Made by a program: the position numbers and the translations under genes. DNA of 64,000 bases, taken from Plasmopara viticola (Eukaryota > Oomycota > Peronosporomycetes > Peronosporales > Peronosporaceae). The first letter of the stretch is position 1. The number at the start of each line of letters is the position of its first letter. The notes below the pieces were generated by a model. The model did no database searches and was not told the DNA's origin. It saw only the letters and a program-made list of their open reading frames with translations. Location: NCBI GenBank assembly GCA_001695595.3, contig MBPM02000023.1, forward strand, positions 558,001 through 622,000, given 5' to 3'. Below are positions 49,401 through 62,454 of the stretch, piece after piece.

Positions 49401-51153
49401 TCTTTAAACGTACTGTCATCCATCTGTGCATCCAGCGATTGCTTGAGTTCAAGAACCATCAGCTCGCGCGACGTTAGAGTGTCCTTTAGTTGTGCTGTAG
49501 CGTTCATTGTGCCACGTTGAGTGGAAGGAGTTGCAACGGCGTAATTTGGAAAGCTTCCACTACTTCCAGATATACCACCGCCACCACTCGACGATGGGAG
49601 ACGCACCACCCCTGCTATTTGCTGCAATGCCAGGAGATTTGACGGACGATTCGTGTCGCGTAGTAGCTCGGATGCCAATTGCACACCATTCACTCCGCTA
49701 CCACCATATGAGACTAGCGATACACCACGAGCGGCGATGCTGCCAGAGTTAGCACCCACAGCATTTGCTAGCTCGCCCAGCATTTCACTCGCTCGAATCG
49801 ACTTTTCACGCTGTAAACGCTCCAATAAGCTTTTAGCATGATCACCCAAAGACATGGTCGTAGTCGTGGTCAACGAGGTCGCTGACACTAGTCGCGGGAG
49901 TGCAAGTAAGGACGCACAGTGCTGATCCGGCAATAGGCGCGAAGCCATTCGCAAGATGTCAGCCAGCAGATCAACAGCTGGTTCCGCCAAAGCGCGAGAC
50001 GGTCCCGTTCCTAGCGTCACCAAAGCTTCAAGAACGCCACAGTGTATCATAGCAAGCAGAATGCTGACTGTGTAACTGTCCAAAAGATTGTGATTGGCGG
50101 CAAAAGGTAATTGCTCGACACTTGACAAAGTGACGGCGAGCGCAGGCACCTCTGCTGCATCGGTCGCTGACTTGTCAAAACTCGTCTTCTTGTAAAAGAT
50201 TTCGCAAATAGTAGACAAAACAGCCTTTTGCACGTCTTCACCCACAGGTCGCACTAGCAATTGTATTAGCGACTGTAAACCCTGCGGATTGCTCGTGAGC
50301 ACCACCATTCCCGTCCATGACCGCATCATTGTCACAATCGCGTTTCGACTGGCCATCCATCGCTGTCTCCTCTCATTCCCTGCTGGCAAATCCGTATCTG
50401 TAAATGGTGCGAGCAAGACCTGGGAGTCCACAAAAGGTTCAATAAATTTGCGGGTCGATGGTTCGTTTAGAATGAGAAGCAGTGTCATCAACAGCGAGTC
50501 CGCCAGGTCCTGAAACGACGGCTCAAGAATGGCATCCACCAACACCTTCGTGCCATTGGCTTCGGCTACGACCTCCACATTAAATAGTGCCAGCTCCCGC
50601 AGCGTCTCCAAACACACGCGACGCATATTGTCGTCCTTGTGGCCTGCAATGGCCGTCAAAGAAGCAACGAGCCCCGTCGGCATCTGTGCCGAGTCAATCT
50701 CCATAATCCTCCGAACAGTTTTTAGAGCCTGAACACGCTCGGCCAAATGTTTTTGTTCACGCTCTAACGAACGCACCACAAAAACTGGCAAGTTGAGGTA
50801 CACAAAATGCTTGATGCTGTCACTGCTGCTAATGGCGTAGCGTAGCGCTCTGAGTGCACCAGCGCGTGTGGATGTATCCGAGTCACATACAAGACGACGC
50901 ATAGCTTTCATGATCCGTTCCATGGGAAACGAATCCAGTAGCAGTGGGTCATTCTTAAGCTCCTGGTAGTAGTAAGTTGTATTAGTTTACGTAAGGCATG
51001 GACAGACGAGGAGCGTTGTGGACGTACATAACAAATGCGGCCTGTGCTATCAAGCTTGGACTTGCGATCCAGATTGCCGCGCTCAATGAGTGTGCATATA
51101 GCGGCAAGGCTGCCGTCGCCACTGGAGACTGAGCCCCTCCTTTGTGATGCCAT
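46408..51153 (-). CDS. RICTOR: RICTOR-like TORC2 subunit, frame broken in its 3' third
   Basis: First exon 51153-51028 (MASQRRGSVSSGDG...), intron 65 nt (donor GTACGT, branch CTAAT), then one long exon 50962-46408; about 1560 aa in all. The N terminus is a helical armadillo-type repeat region (ELKNDPLLLDSFPMERIMKA, RAGALRALRYAIS, VYLNLPVFVVRSLERE), as in RICTOR. Further on come DKNYKNWNWEIISEMLEGPL, then YFTLLGLMSSSKEGLKMME, LPVHLYGELAKTSAG, and RGTCFFVLGLLARSPAGQRHL, all recognisable in RICTOR orthologues (scaffold of TOR complex 2). From 50962 to about 48150 the frame is clean. After that at least five single-base frame changes are needed (about 48145, 47640-47720, 47521, 47406, 46927), most at homopolymer runs, with no substitution stops seen inside the pieces. 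Confidence 0.8.
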
Positions 51154-52550
51154 GTGAAAAATCACTTAATACTTTTCCGACAGCAGTACTATTAGCTCTC
51201 AAATCGGGAACATAAATCTGAATTAATATTAGTATGAATGCAGGCGGACCCCGATAGTAGTTCTATTAGTACTAATTTACGTTAAACAACAGCTGATCAG
51301 TTGCGTAGCAAACGACAGCCTAATCACTTTTTCAATAGATGTACTGTAGCCTGGCAGGTTTGCCCTGGTGAGCATTGTGGTGAAGCTGTTAGCGAGAATT
51401 GGTAGCTTACCTGATATATGGGATATATGGCTCGGAGAATTATGGCTGGCAATCTGTTTATCAAAAGTGAAAATAAAAGGAACCATCATACCACATCCAC
51501 TTTTGTCGCCATTTCAATGATCTGCTTATACTTTATGCATAGAGCAACAACTTAGTTGGCCACCTTGGCTACGCCGTGAAAGCATCTTATAGTCATAGAC
51601 CCGTGATTACCAAAGCAAAGTCGCATGACATAACTCTCATGCCTATATTGTACCTGATCAGCCCGCTCATCACGCATAAAATCTAACCGTAACGTATCGG
51701 AGGTACCTATCCGTACAAATTCTATTTGTAATCATGGCGGGAGAGGCCTCGAGACGACCTACTATTCCACAAAGCTTAGCAGAGAGCACGAAGTAAGCAT
51801 ACGGCATTAATAGAGGCATTTCTTTTTTGAACTACACAAGTAGCCGGTGTACATGAGGAGGGAACGATTTCTGCCCAATACTGGCACGCTATCCAAGCTT
51901 GACCGAGATGATTGACTTCGATCAAATCTTTTGCTATTGAAAACATTTGAGCTTTGAAAGGTTGCATTTGCAAAGCACAACGGTTATTATCCCATACACA
52001 CAGTAATTGATCGAAATGGTACTTACAACTGAAGGCACTAGCATTTTTGTCGTATTTACCGCCAAGACGAACCCTAGCAGCCCAAAAAGCATCTCTATAA
52101 AAACAATGAAAGGACTTCAGTTAGTCTTGTCGACGAATCGACTCTCAGCAAGCCAACTTTTGTTGTGGTATTCCTTTCATTATTTGACAGCCTGGGGTGC
52201 TGTATGCGATTGGCACATTGCGAGTTTTACTCAACACACTGCTGCGCGTGCCCAGACCTTATGGTGTCTCGAAATTTTGTCGTGAGCCTTTAACTGAACA
52301 TAAGGTGTGGAGCAATTCTAAACTAGCGGCGGACACGTCATTGCAAGCAGGATCGCTAGCGAAAATTTTGATCAAACAGTATTCGTTGATAGGCGTAGCG
52401 CCAGGAGACATTTTGCTGACAATTACTAACGTAAACAATCGAATTAGTAGCCAGTTGCAAATTAGTAGCAAATTCTGCTTTACCACCATCCAATTATTGG
52501 CCACTACGAAACCCAATTTGATAAACATTCAATGAGGGAAAGAAAGAAAA
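51154..52550. other. intergenic region upstream of RICTOR
   Basis: Contains the RICTOR promoter side. Open frames at 52007-52285 and 52197-52535 overlap in different frames, have no motif, and may be decayed coding sequence or the 5' part of the adjacent pogo-like copy. No gene can be supported. Confidence 0.4.
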
Positions 52551-53620
52551 ATGTACGACGATGACTATTTGCTAGCAGCAATACAAGAATGTATTGAAGA
52601 AGAGAAAATTGTGGAGGTCTCAAGCTCAAAAGGGTTACCATATTCTACACCAAAGAAGTAAGTAAACAAACATTGAAAAAGTTACACCAACATTGAAAAG
52701 AATCTGAACAAAACACATACTTTGATCAGGACAATGAAATTAATGTTAGTATTAATTGCAGTGTGCGGTTTTCTCATTTCCAGATCGCAAACTTTTGTGA
52801 AAGCAAATGAAGTTTACCAGGCTTTAAATCGCTCCGTATGCTCGGTGATGGATGGTACAAAACATTCATTGGTCGCCGTAGTCAAAGTTCGGTCGCTGGA
52901 GAGGCTCAAGTCGTCCATCGTAGTCGTAAGGAATCGTCAAACAACGTGATTAAACGTCTGTTCTGGACATGGCACGGCTGAATATGATGTATGATTCTAA
53001 AGACTAAGTATACAACATTGATGAAATAGATCCCTAAAAACCAAAGAGGAACTGGAAGTTTAGCAGTAAAAGGGGGCAAAAAGGTGTGAATAAAAAGCTT
53101 TGCAGCAACGATTCACCCATCGTTGATCTCAGCATGCTCGGCCTTTAAGCACATTCTACCACCAACATTTATTCTGCCTGATAAACGTTTTGCTTGTACT
53201 GTGTTAGATGAATGTGTTGTTAAAGGAGCACCGTGCCTACACAAACAAGAAGATAATCGTTAAATGGATTGATCAATTTTACGAATAACTACCACCAAAC
53301 GTAAAAAAAACTAGCATTCTTATGTTTGATGCTTACAGTTCCCATCTATATACGGGCCTCATTACAAAAACTCTTGAATATGGGATTTTGCTGGTTTCCT
53401 TAACGTCAAAAGCTGCGCATTTGGTACAGCCACAGTATTTTCGAGTTTCAAAAGCAATCTGGTGCCTCTATCCTTTTTTTTTTATGGAAACCAGAGAATC
53501 AGACATAGCCACATCAGTATCTGTTCGCCTAGCGAGTGGCTCATGGCGTGATAAAATGGAGGATACAAACTGTTAAGCAGTATTCAGAGCGTTTGGTTTA
53601 TTTCTACCTAACTTGACGTC
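52551..53620 (+). pseudogene. pogo/Tigger-like DDE transposase pseudogene, copy 1
   Basis: Begins MYDDDYLLAAIQECIEEEKIVEVSS and matches copy 2 at 57113 by eye along its length. The DDE_1-type core is readable in pieces: SFAATIHPSLISACSAF, then LPPTFILPDK, and near 53320 MFDAYSSHLYTGLITKTLEYGI followed by VSLTSKAAHLVQP. Family counterparts are SAxGxxxPxxIxPGK and DxYxSHxxxxF...LPxxxTHLxQPLD. Stops and frame changes throughout make it nonfunctional. Confidence 0.75.
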
Positions 53621-54512
53621 GCTTGACATGAGAGTGCGCATAGCAACGCAACGAATGTCATTCAAGTACTTCATTTGGCACTGTAAGAAGCTAAAGACAG
53701 TTGGCCTGAACTCATATTAAGGATACCTTGGGATACTTCTCAGCACAGCCACCACCACGATAAAAGTGGAGGACGTTTTTTGGAGTCGGGTTAACGTTAA
53801 GAGTATCGAATTTAAAGTTCAAACTCCGTACACGAGATACATTGTGTCTGTAAGCTTAAAGCGGGGTTTGCTCATGGAGTTCCCGATGTCGATAAACAGG
53901 GACATCCGAGGATCGTAGATAACCTTTATACCGTATGCCGTTCAACTTGTCGTAAGTGTGATCCGAGCTCCACTCGTTCGTGAATTTCTTTTTACAGAAG
54001 GTGGTACGTGAGTTTAAAATATGCTACCGCGCACATACTGCATGCGGCGGCTGTCAAAAAGCTCCTAGATTGTTCTACCTCGCTCCCAAGATTCAATCTA
54101 TTGGTGCATCACAATTATACTCAGGAGGCGCGTGAGATATCTTGTTTAGGTCACCGCTTAACTTTGCTTAGCTTGGATTTGGTAAATCGTTTTTGCTGGT
54201 CTAAGAAGGTACTTGGCCAGTCTCCACTAGCCGTATCTAGCGTGTGTGTAATCGAAGCGAACGTGCTTTTGATTCCAATGCACGACTCCATAATTGACTA
54301 CCAAATGATCGATCAAGAATCTGCTTACCATCTTAACTTATCGGTGCCAGTGCCGGCCTTTCTACTTTAAAATGCAATAACCCTTGCTCAGGCAGTTCGC
54401 CCTTTCTGACCAATAAGATCAGGGTTGGGACTGGATACTAGTCTAACGAATATTATTTACAAATTTACACTAGCTTTAAGGGCAATTTTCTTGTGTAACT
54501 CATGCACGAAAA
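53621..54512. other. region between the pogo-like pseudogene and the Miro gene
   Basis: A 120-codon plus-strand frame at 54008-54370 lacks an ATG start and has no recognisable motif. The 3' end of this stretch presumably holds the Miro promoter. No other feature is visible. Confidence 0.4.
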
Positions 54513-56903
54513 ATGGCGCCAGTGACGTCCAAACCTAATAAGCTCGGCGATGACCCCGAGCTTGCGCGCGAGAAGCTCCCGCATAAGCCGCAAGTCGTCC
54601 GCATTGAAGTTTTGGGTGATGAAAAAGTGGGCAAGACGTCACTCATCTGCTCGCTCGTGTCCCGGCACTACAGCGAAAAGGTGCCCAGCGTGCTGCTTAA
54701 TGTGCAGATACCGGCCGAGGAGAGTGACGAGAACGTCATCATCTCCATCACCGATACGTCATGTACGTACATATGTTCACATCTACGTCTCCTATCTTTT
54801 AATGATAGTGATGACTACAGCTCGCGTGTCCGATTTGATACGCGTGACAAATGCAGTGAAGCACAGCGATGCCATTCTCCTAGTGTACGACCTGACGAGA
54901 CCAGAGACTTTCCAGCGACTACGACGCTATCTTGATTTTATTGCCAAAAACAAGGAGATTCCAGTTGTGCTGGTGGCCAATAAAGTGGACATTAATGCGG
55001 TTACGCCTACCACTGATGCACCGTATGCGAATCAAGTGCGACATCTGGTCAACGCGTATCCGGTACATGGTGTTTTTTGTAATTTGCTATCGACAAAAGT
55101 GTAATTTGCTCATTTTGTTGCAGTTTGTGGTGTCCGAGGTGGAATGCTCGGCCAAAAATTTCACGCAGGTGGCTCAAGCATTCTATCTGGCACAGAAGGC
55201 AGTGCTTTATCCAGTTGCACCGTTGTACAATGAAACAAAGCGGGTAAAGACTTGGTCTTGTTGGTTAGTAATGTTTGTTCAATAATCTCATTTGTATCTA
55301 TCGTAGCAACTGCAACCCAAATGTCTTAAGGCAATCAAGCGGACGTTTCGCTTGTACAATCGTGATCGCAGTGGTATTTTAAGTCGGGAGGAGCTGAACG
55401 AGTATCAGTGCGATTGCTTTGGTGTACAACTTCTTTCTGCAGAGATTGATACGCTGATTGAGTTCCTTTCGTTAGAGGCTCCTTCAGGAGTGGCTCCCGA
55501 TCGCAGTGGGATTAACGTTGAGGGATTTATCTATCTTTGGTGGCTATTTATTGACCGCAACCGACCAGAATCAGGCTGGCAAGTGCTGCGCAGTCTTGGC
55601 TACAATAACGAATTGCATCTGGAGATTCCACCGAAGCGTCTCCAGCTCCCTGTGCACGAAGAGGACCAGTCTGCACAGTTTACGCCTCAAGCTGTCGAAT
55701 TTCTAACAAGTATATTTCGTCAATTCGACGCGAACAAGGACAATAATATTGCAGAAAACGAAGTTGAGGCAATTTTCTCTATTTGCGAAGACGAACGTCC
55801 ACCTTGGACAACGTGTTCGGCGATCTCGTCTCCATTGCTTTATGAAATAACCATGGTGGATGGCAAGCCAACGCTGTCATTAGCAGCTTGGCTTGCTTGC
55901 TGGAGCTACGTGGCGCAGGAAAACCCACAAAAGCTACTTGAAACGTTATTCTACTTGGGCTACAACGACCAACTATTCCCGGCAATCTCTTTTCTCAAGT
56001 GCGTTCGCATTATATTTCCTCAGTCTTTATTCGATCGATACCAATCTGTTGTGCTCATAGGAGCCGTGCTTTAACTCGTGAAGCTGCGGAAATCGAGCGA
56101 AACGTTGTCTCGTGTTACATATTTGGCTCGCCTGAGGCAAGAAAGGAACACTTTGTGCGCACTTTTGTCGGCAGGCACGAGACTACTTCAGCAGACAACG
56201 AGCATTTCTTTCTTCGTGGCATTAACGCTGTTACTGACAGAGACACGACAAAATATCTTTTTGTAGGCGACTGTTACTGACGCTCTGTGAAATAATGTAT
56301 ACAACTAATGAAAACGGTTGTAATTACAGATCACAGAGGCTTTAACAGACGATGAAATTGAACTGAAGGCGGATGTTTTGCTCTTGGTGATGAACCCTGA
56401 AGATGAGCCGAGCAAAGTATTTGTGGAGGAGTTGAACAAGAAGCTGCCGGCATCTGTTCCGCGAGTGGTAATGAGTTACAAGCCGGAGAGCACAAACGGT
56501 GAAGGTATAGAGGAAGATGAGGAGACAGATGAAACGAGCCTTATGGGGAAGGAGCGTGTTGATTTTGCGATCGATGCGACGCTGAAGCAATATACGACGT
56601 CTTTAAAGTGTTATGAAGCGCACTGCGTCAAAGACGACGTCGCTCGTGTCCTTGTGGCAACGGCTTTGCAACCGTGCGTAACGTGTTTTGATTTATACAA
56701 ATCTAATGATAAAATAATGGGGAATATAAAATGCTTTCAGGCCCGAGAATGCGCGCTTAAAGTCCACGGGTATATGGCGGCCAGGTCGAAAGACAGGCTT
56801 TGGTGTGGTCGGATTGACTGCCATAGCCGTGATCGCATACGTCACGAAGCCAGATGAAAGCAAGGCAGCATTGAAGGACTTCGTTTCCAAAATTCGTCGC
56901 TAA
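54513..56903 (+). CDS. mitochondrial Rho GTPase (Miro/Gem1)
   Basis: Seven exons: 54513-54762, 54821-55062, 55124-55243, 55307-55998, 56061-56262, 56330-56673, 56741-56903. All introns are GT-AG, 55-75 nt, and the frame is continuous for 670 aa. The N-terminal GTPase has GDEKVGKTSL, DTS at G3 and VANKVD at G4. Two EF-hands follow (NRDRSGILSREEL, and DANKDNNIAENEV), then a second GTPase-like domain starting CYIFGSPEARKEHF, and a C-terminal TM helix (GFGVVGLTAIAVIAYV) followed by basic residues. This is the full Miro order: N-GTPase, EF-hands, C-GTPase, tail anchor in the outer mitochondrial membrane. Miro links mitochondria to transport and to ER contact sites. The second P-loop lacks GK[ST], so nucleotide binding there is doubtful. 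Confidence 0.92.
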
Positions 56904-57112
56904 GGATGTATGTAAACAAATTAGTCAGCAATATTTTTTGTGCATCAATTTGATGATGTGCAACGACATTGTACATGAACTGTACTCAAATTGTGCAGAC
57001 CTCCAGGAAGCATAACGAATAAGTAGTCAGTATCAAATTGATAGCAGATCCTGCTACACCACCGTCAAATAGTGGCCCCTACAAAACCCATCTTAAAAAC
57101 AATTAAAGGAAA

Positions 57113-58400
57113 ATGAACAACGACGACCACTTGCTAGCAGCAGTACAGAGATTTATTAAAGAAAAGAAAGTTGTGGATGTCTCAAGCGCTACAAAGATAC
57201 ACCAAGCAAGTATGACAAATATCGGAAAGGTGACATCGAGGTTGAAAAAAACTAAACATAATCAGTGCTTTGATCGGGACTGTCAGGTTGATACCGTGAA
57301 TTGGATAATTGGAATGCAATGGGCGGGTTCCTGTTTCCAGATCGCAAATTCTTCTATAAGCAAATGTGTTAATCAGGCTATGAATAGAAATCTCACATCG
57401 CTCCGTGAGCTCGAGGAATATAGTACAGGAGATTCATTGGTCATCATAGTCAAATTCTAGTTGTTAAGGGGCTCAAGTTGTCAATCGAAGCCATAACGAA
57501 GCGTCTGAAGACATTCAACGTCTAAAGCGGACAACGGCACGGTTGACAATGATGCATGATCTAAAGCAGACCAAGTATACACCACTGATGAAACGATTAC
57601 CAAATTAAGAGGATTAATAAAATTTTGGCACTCAAAGGGGGCAGAATTGTATGGACAAAAATCGTCACAACAACTTTTCACCTATCGTTGATCGCAACAT
57701 GCTCAGCCTCTGGACACATTATAGCACCGACGTTCATTCTGCCTGGCAAAAGTCTTGCTCGTACTGTGTTGGAGAATGTGTTATGAATGGGACAACCGTG
57801 ACGACAATAAAGAGTTGCTTTTTAAATGAGAGGATTTTTGATAATTAGATTGAACAATTTCTAGTCACCGCCACCGAAGTAAGGGACCTAACATTCAAAT
57901 ATTTGATAAATAGGCTCCCAACTGTCAATGGAAGTCATTACAAAAGCTCTAAAATATGAAATTTTGCTAGTTTGCTTACAGCTAAATTGGTGCAGCCACT
58001 AGACATTGCAGCATTTTTGGGTTCCAACAAGCAAATATCGGCTTCAATACAAATGTTTATGCTGGAAATTGGGGAATCAAACATAGCCAGAGTAAAAATC
58101 GATATGCCTAGCTGCTGACGCATGGCGTGATGGTATAAAAATACAAAGTTTACATCGGGATTTAGAGCATCTGCTTTATTCCACCTGGCTTCGTAAACAT
58201 GATGAAAAGGTTGAAGATATTCAAATAGAGGAGTTAATACAACAAGTAAGGTGAAGTGATTGCTATCAAAGAAAAGGTTTGCTTAGTGATCGTAACGCTG
58301 CCCCCACTAACGAGAAAGATACGAAAACGAGCGACAGTTGACGTTGCTGGGTATTTACTTACAAAATAACCTTTGCACGCAGTTGTTATATTAAAGGAGA
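57113..58400 (+). pseudogene. pogo/Tigger-like DDE transposase pseudogene, copy 2
   Basis: The frame at 57113 opens MNNDDHLLAAVQRFIKEKKV, related to copy 1 at 52551. At 57656-57780 a clear DDE_1 stretch reads IVTTTFHLSLIATCSASGH, then IAPTFILPGKSLA, then a stop. Further pieces (ITKALKYEILLVCLQ, LGNQT, AADAWRDGI) continue to about 58200, and nucleotides up to about 58400 match, in opposite orientation, the fragment at 40390-40950. Many stops and frame changes are present. Confidence 0.75.
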
Positions 58401-58579
58401 AAAAAACTAGGAACTTTGTATGGAGCCAAGAAAGTTGAAGGAGGGTATGGATGAGGTCAATGGACTCTCTAGCTTGCAAAAATTTTTTGAAGCTGTTGTG
58501 TAGCATTAATAGCAGTTGATAAGAATGTCTACCAATTCGATAACACGATTCTATTTGCCGATTTTGCATAAGTTGTTAT

Positions 58580-60660
58580 GTGATGGATCTTCATTTGTTG
58601 ACAATACATATTGTCTATTTATCGCCTCTTTTAATGCACTATGGATCCGGGTACCACTTCCGCCGCTGGATACGAGTCCTCTTTCCGGGTAACCTAGCAA
58701 CCCTGATGTTTAACGGTCAAGACCCATTATCGCCAGCATTGTTTGTGCTCTTTATTGAGTCTTTGCGAAATTTTCTTCGAATTTGTCTTCAAATTTAGTC
58801 TCCGAAACAAATCGGCCACTCACGAAATAAGTGATAATTATTCAGTTTGCGGCTACGACTCACTAAAATGATTCGACCCATACAGTAATGAGCTTTGCTG
58901 ATGACTGGAGGGCACCTGACTCATTTACGATTTATGCCATACCAGTTACTTCTTGGAATTGGTGGGGAACTTTTGTGACACTTCTGGTATAAGTCTGAAC
59001 TCGGCTAAAAGAGTGATCCTTCCCTTTTAACCTTGAACTGCGGAAAATGAGCCATCACAACAAAACTATCTATCACTGGAAATTGTCCTGGTAGACAATA
59101 ATGCCTGCACCAAACTTCTGAGTATTTATTACGGACCAACTCTTTTGAATGCTGTCCAACTCCAGCAGCTTATCGTGGAAATGGAAAAGCGTTGCTCGCT
59201 TTGGCTTCACCGCGCAAGGACTTCACGAGGTCAAGTTGTTATTCTTCAACGAATTATCCTACCCGTAATATGGTACACAGCCAGTGTATGTTATATTCCG
59301 TCCGCTGGCTTCCGAGATCAACTTTCACGACTAATTCCACGCTTCATGTGTTGTTTCAAGTCTTTCAACGCTCTGTCACGCGAATGATGGTCTCTCCATA
59401 AAATCAAGGTGGAGCAGTTTCACGTTTCTAAAAGTCTTCAGTTTTACCTGCTATGCAAAGCGATTTAACTGACAGGATACCGACTAATTTACCATCGTGG
59501 TCGGACCCAATTATTCGACTTTCCGATAAGCTTTGGGGACAAGACAATGATATTCTTTACGCCGCAATCTTCGTCGGTCTGGACTACGTGGTCTCACACC
59601 ATTTCCATCACTGGACAAGTCTTGCGTCCTTTTGGCCTTTTGTTTTTTACATGTCATAATCAATTTCGAGAAAAGCTTACAAGGCTTGGGCCACAAAGTC
59701 ACTGGGGTTCTGGATTTACTAGCTGCCCGAAAAAATTTTCGGCCAGCGCAACTATTTGCGGTGCGACCAACACCGATTGCGATTCTCAACCTTTCCCGTT
59801 TTTCTTAAGCCAATTTGGCCCCGGGCGGCTTTTCAGCGCGCATCCATGCACCAATATCTTGGACAAGACTCACTTTCTGCTGCGTCCACTAGACCCTTAT
59901 CCAAACGGGCCTACTCAAGCGTCGACCTTTTAAGTCGCACCTCACACCTGTACTTTTGATACTTATGAAGTATCTGAGATAAGTGTTGCCAAAATTCGAC
60001 AAATTCAATGAGCTTTGACTCACCGGCATTGCCCCTTTCTCGACTTGGAGTCTAAGGTAAACCTGATACGACTATGTGGACCCGCGACTACAAACTGGGT
60101 CAACATGTCTTGGCAGTCAACTCCGACCTTCTTTATCGGCTCCAGCAAAATGTTGTTGTTGTTTTCAGCATCTTACTGCTACAGCTTTAGTTTATGATCA
60201 TAATTGTGAAGCTCTGGAAACTGCCCCACACTTATTTTGGTATTGCGATTTTGCGACACAAGTTTGGTCTAAATGGCTCAGCGCTTTTAGTGGCTTTTTT
60301 CGGACCACGATGAAATGGGAGCCGGTTCCTTTTTTCGAACTTGAACGAATTGACCATGCCAAGTCACGTTACAGTTACAGTCTATTTGTGATTTTCACAT
60401 TGTGCGAGTAGAAGTTCTTCGTTGCTTGTGGACGCACCGGAATGTTATTTACTTTCGTGAGTTTCAAGCCAACATCATCGAAGTAAACGCACAAGTAGAG
60501 GCTGTAATAGTGCTTCACATACAGCACTTCGATCTAAATTTCTGCTGCAAAAGTTTGCGTCATTCCAGTGCCAAGCTGCGGCAATTACTTGAGTTGCTAG
60601 CCAGTCTGCAATCCACCAGCAATTTACTGCTTCAACTTCACAATGAAGACTTAGTGTAGC
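58580..60660 (+). pseudogene. LINE reverse transcriptase pseudogene
   Basis: About 2 kb of plus-strand sequence that, frame by frame, follows the order of a LINE ORF2 C-terminal half. Near 58645 it reads FRRWIRVLFPGNLATLMFNG and PLSPALFVLFIESL. The catalytic-site equivalent FADD is at 58894-58905. Near 59150-59340 it reads LQQLIVEMEKRCSLWLHRAR and VIWYTASVCYIPSAGF. At about 60204-60262 there is a zinc-binding RVT-type motif (CEALETAPHLFWYC). Near 60415 it ends with LWTHRNVIYFREF. Stops and frame shifts interrupt it. This family differs from the LINE at 7825, which has unrelated protein text. Confidence 0.8.
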
Positions 60661-61250
60661 TAAACAACGCTTCGGCACATTTTCTTTTCGATGGAAATTA
60701 ACCCGGTTGAGGTTTTAGCATTATTGCTAATTGTACCCTCAAAGTTTTCTTGGACCCATTTTTGCAGCCGCCTTTCTATTCTAGCTAAGTGATCAGTCCT
60801 TTTGCTGAAAAAAAAGGGGACTACAAATAAATGCTGTTTTTAGCTTTTTTTGCTTTCCGCCTTTACAAGGGTTTCTTACTCTTGGAAGTAGCCGTAGCCG
60901 ATTGCTAATTTCGCCTGTTTGAGGTCACGGGTTAACCCGATCTACGTCATATCTTCCATACCGATTTGTTGGGACTACTGTGAAGTTAGCGATTCTTGCA
61001 GCTTTCCGCCACCCTATACTACCGTCTCTCCCAATTTGTTTCGCCAAGGTGTTGTCTACCCTTAATTAGGGGCTTTGCATATCGACGTCTTATGGCTAGG
61101 TGTTGAAACGAGTCTCTCACGACAGCGCCTTCGGCATTAATCGCAAACCATCAATCCCAATTGAAACCCCTCCCAAATAGCATCACCTGTCAGTTTTCGA
61201 CCACGGTGGGATTCGTTACTGACTTGGCGCAGAGGTAGTAGTAACTCCAC
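60661..61250. other. gene-free region
   Basis: Sequence downstream of the LINE pseudogene, possibly its decayed 3' part. No supportable gene, RNA or repeat. Confidence 0.4.
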
Positions 61251-61263
61251 TGACCTATTATGA

Positions 61264-61590
61264 TTGTATTGTATTGTATTACGTTATCGCGTTGCCAAGT
61301 TATGCAAGTGCTAGGCTCTGTCTGGCTAGTCCACGGCATAGAGTGGTGTCCGCATACGTCGGGTCTCGTTCGGCGGGCAGTGCAGCCAGCACCGAGGTCG
61401 TGAGGTTCTTCCATTATTTTGTTCAGCTCTGACTTGGTAAGAGCCCAGGTGGCGCCCTGGTGCTGGAGACCGTCGCGTCGAGGGTGAGACCCGTTAGAGA
61501 CCTGCAGATGCCCGAGAGCAACTGCCCGAAGCGCGCGAGCATTTAGCCCCCGCGCTGGAAAGGAGGGCGTCTCCCCAACATTTTCCGAAG
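61264..61590 (-). mobile_element. short LINE-derived SINE-like element, copy 4
   Basis: About 327 bp on the minus strand. Flanking duplications are TGACCTATTATGA (61251-61263) and TGACCTGTTATGA (61591-61603), with one mismatch. It has the same three blocks and junctions as the other copies. The mismatch suggests an older insertion, though the body is still close to the others. Confidence 0.88.
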
Positions 61591-61603
61591 TGACCTGTTA
61601 TGA

Positions 61604-62444
61604 AAGTACAAAATTCAGTACTCACTCTGGATGCATCTTCAGCTCACTATGTGACTAATAGTTTGTACGCCTGCCGAGACTCTGCGATCTCAAGTTACAC
61701 TTTTGCCTACTTTAGTATACTATAGACACGATCTAGGTACCATAAATGAAATTTGTTTATCTATTTATTCCATCTTGCACTAAATATTTCACTATATAAT
61801 AATAAACGATTTGTTAAGCATCGAAAAATAATTTGATGGTTTACGTTACTGGTGATGTCCATTGATTATAGTCACCGTTTGAGTGGCGTTCGGTCAGGAC
61901 CGACGCCATAGTATGTAACTATCGCTAACATTACATCATCAATTTGCTAAAGAATTATTGCTCCTAGCTTCGTTTTGGCGAAGTCGCTGTCCAAAATTTC
62001 TTTGGCTGCCTTGTACTTTCGCTCCGGCGATTTGAAGATCAGTAGGATCGCAGTTCTCTCCGGACACCGCTGCAAGGTAGTGGGAGATTCTTACTTGATT
62101 GGCGATAGATGCGGGAACGTCGTGTTTTTCAAGATCATCTCTGGTGCTCCAGTGTCCGTCGCATAAACTAAAAAATTATGTGTCAGTGTTACAGTCTCAG
62201 GCAAGTCCTTGATCCATCTCTGCTTATTGCATGACCACTCTGTCTCATTTGTTTCAAGCTCGACAGTATTAAATACAATCTGAATCTTCCTTTTGTTGCA
62301 GAGAAGCCATCAACACGTTGATATGAAGCGTTTGTAGATAAGAGTGACCGAAAGTGAATACCCACACGGGCTTGCAAAAAGGTAGACGCGATTCAGACAT
62401 TGCGCCAACTTATCTCCTTTAATCAAAGTGATTATTTGACTAGA
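61604..62444. other. gene-free region between two inverted SINE-like copies
   Basis: About 840 bp between the minus-strand copy 4 and plus-strand copy 5. Short frames only, no motif. Confidence 0.4.
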
Positions 62445-62454
62445 AGCAATACCG

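Noticed and set aside
50963..50990. 28-nt GT...AG segment near the RICTOR start as an intron
   Set aside because: A 65-nt intron with a GTACGT donor at 51027 and a CTAAT branch uses the same acceptor and gives a clean frame, so the short version is not needed.
54008..54370. 120-codon plus-strand frame upstream of Miro
   Set aside because: No ATG start, no motif, and no splice signal joining it to Miro, whose own start at 54513 gives a complete protein.
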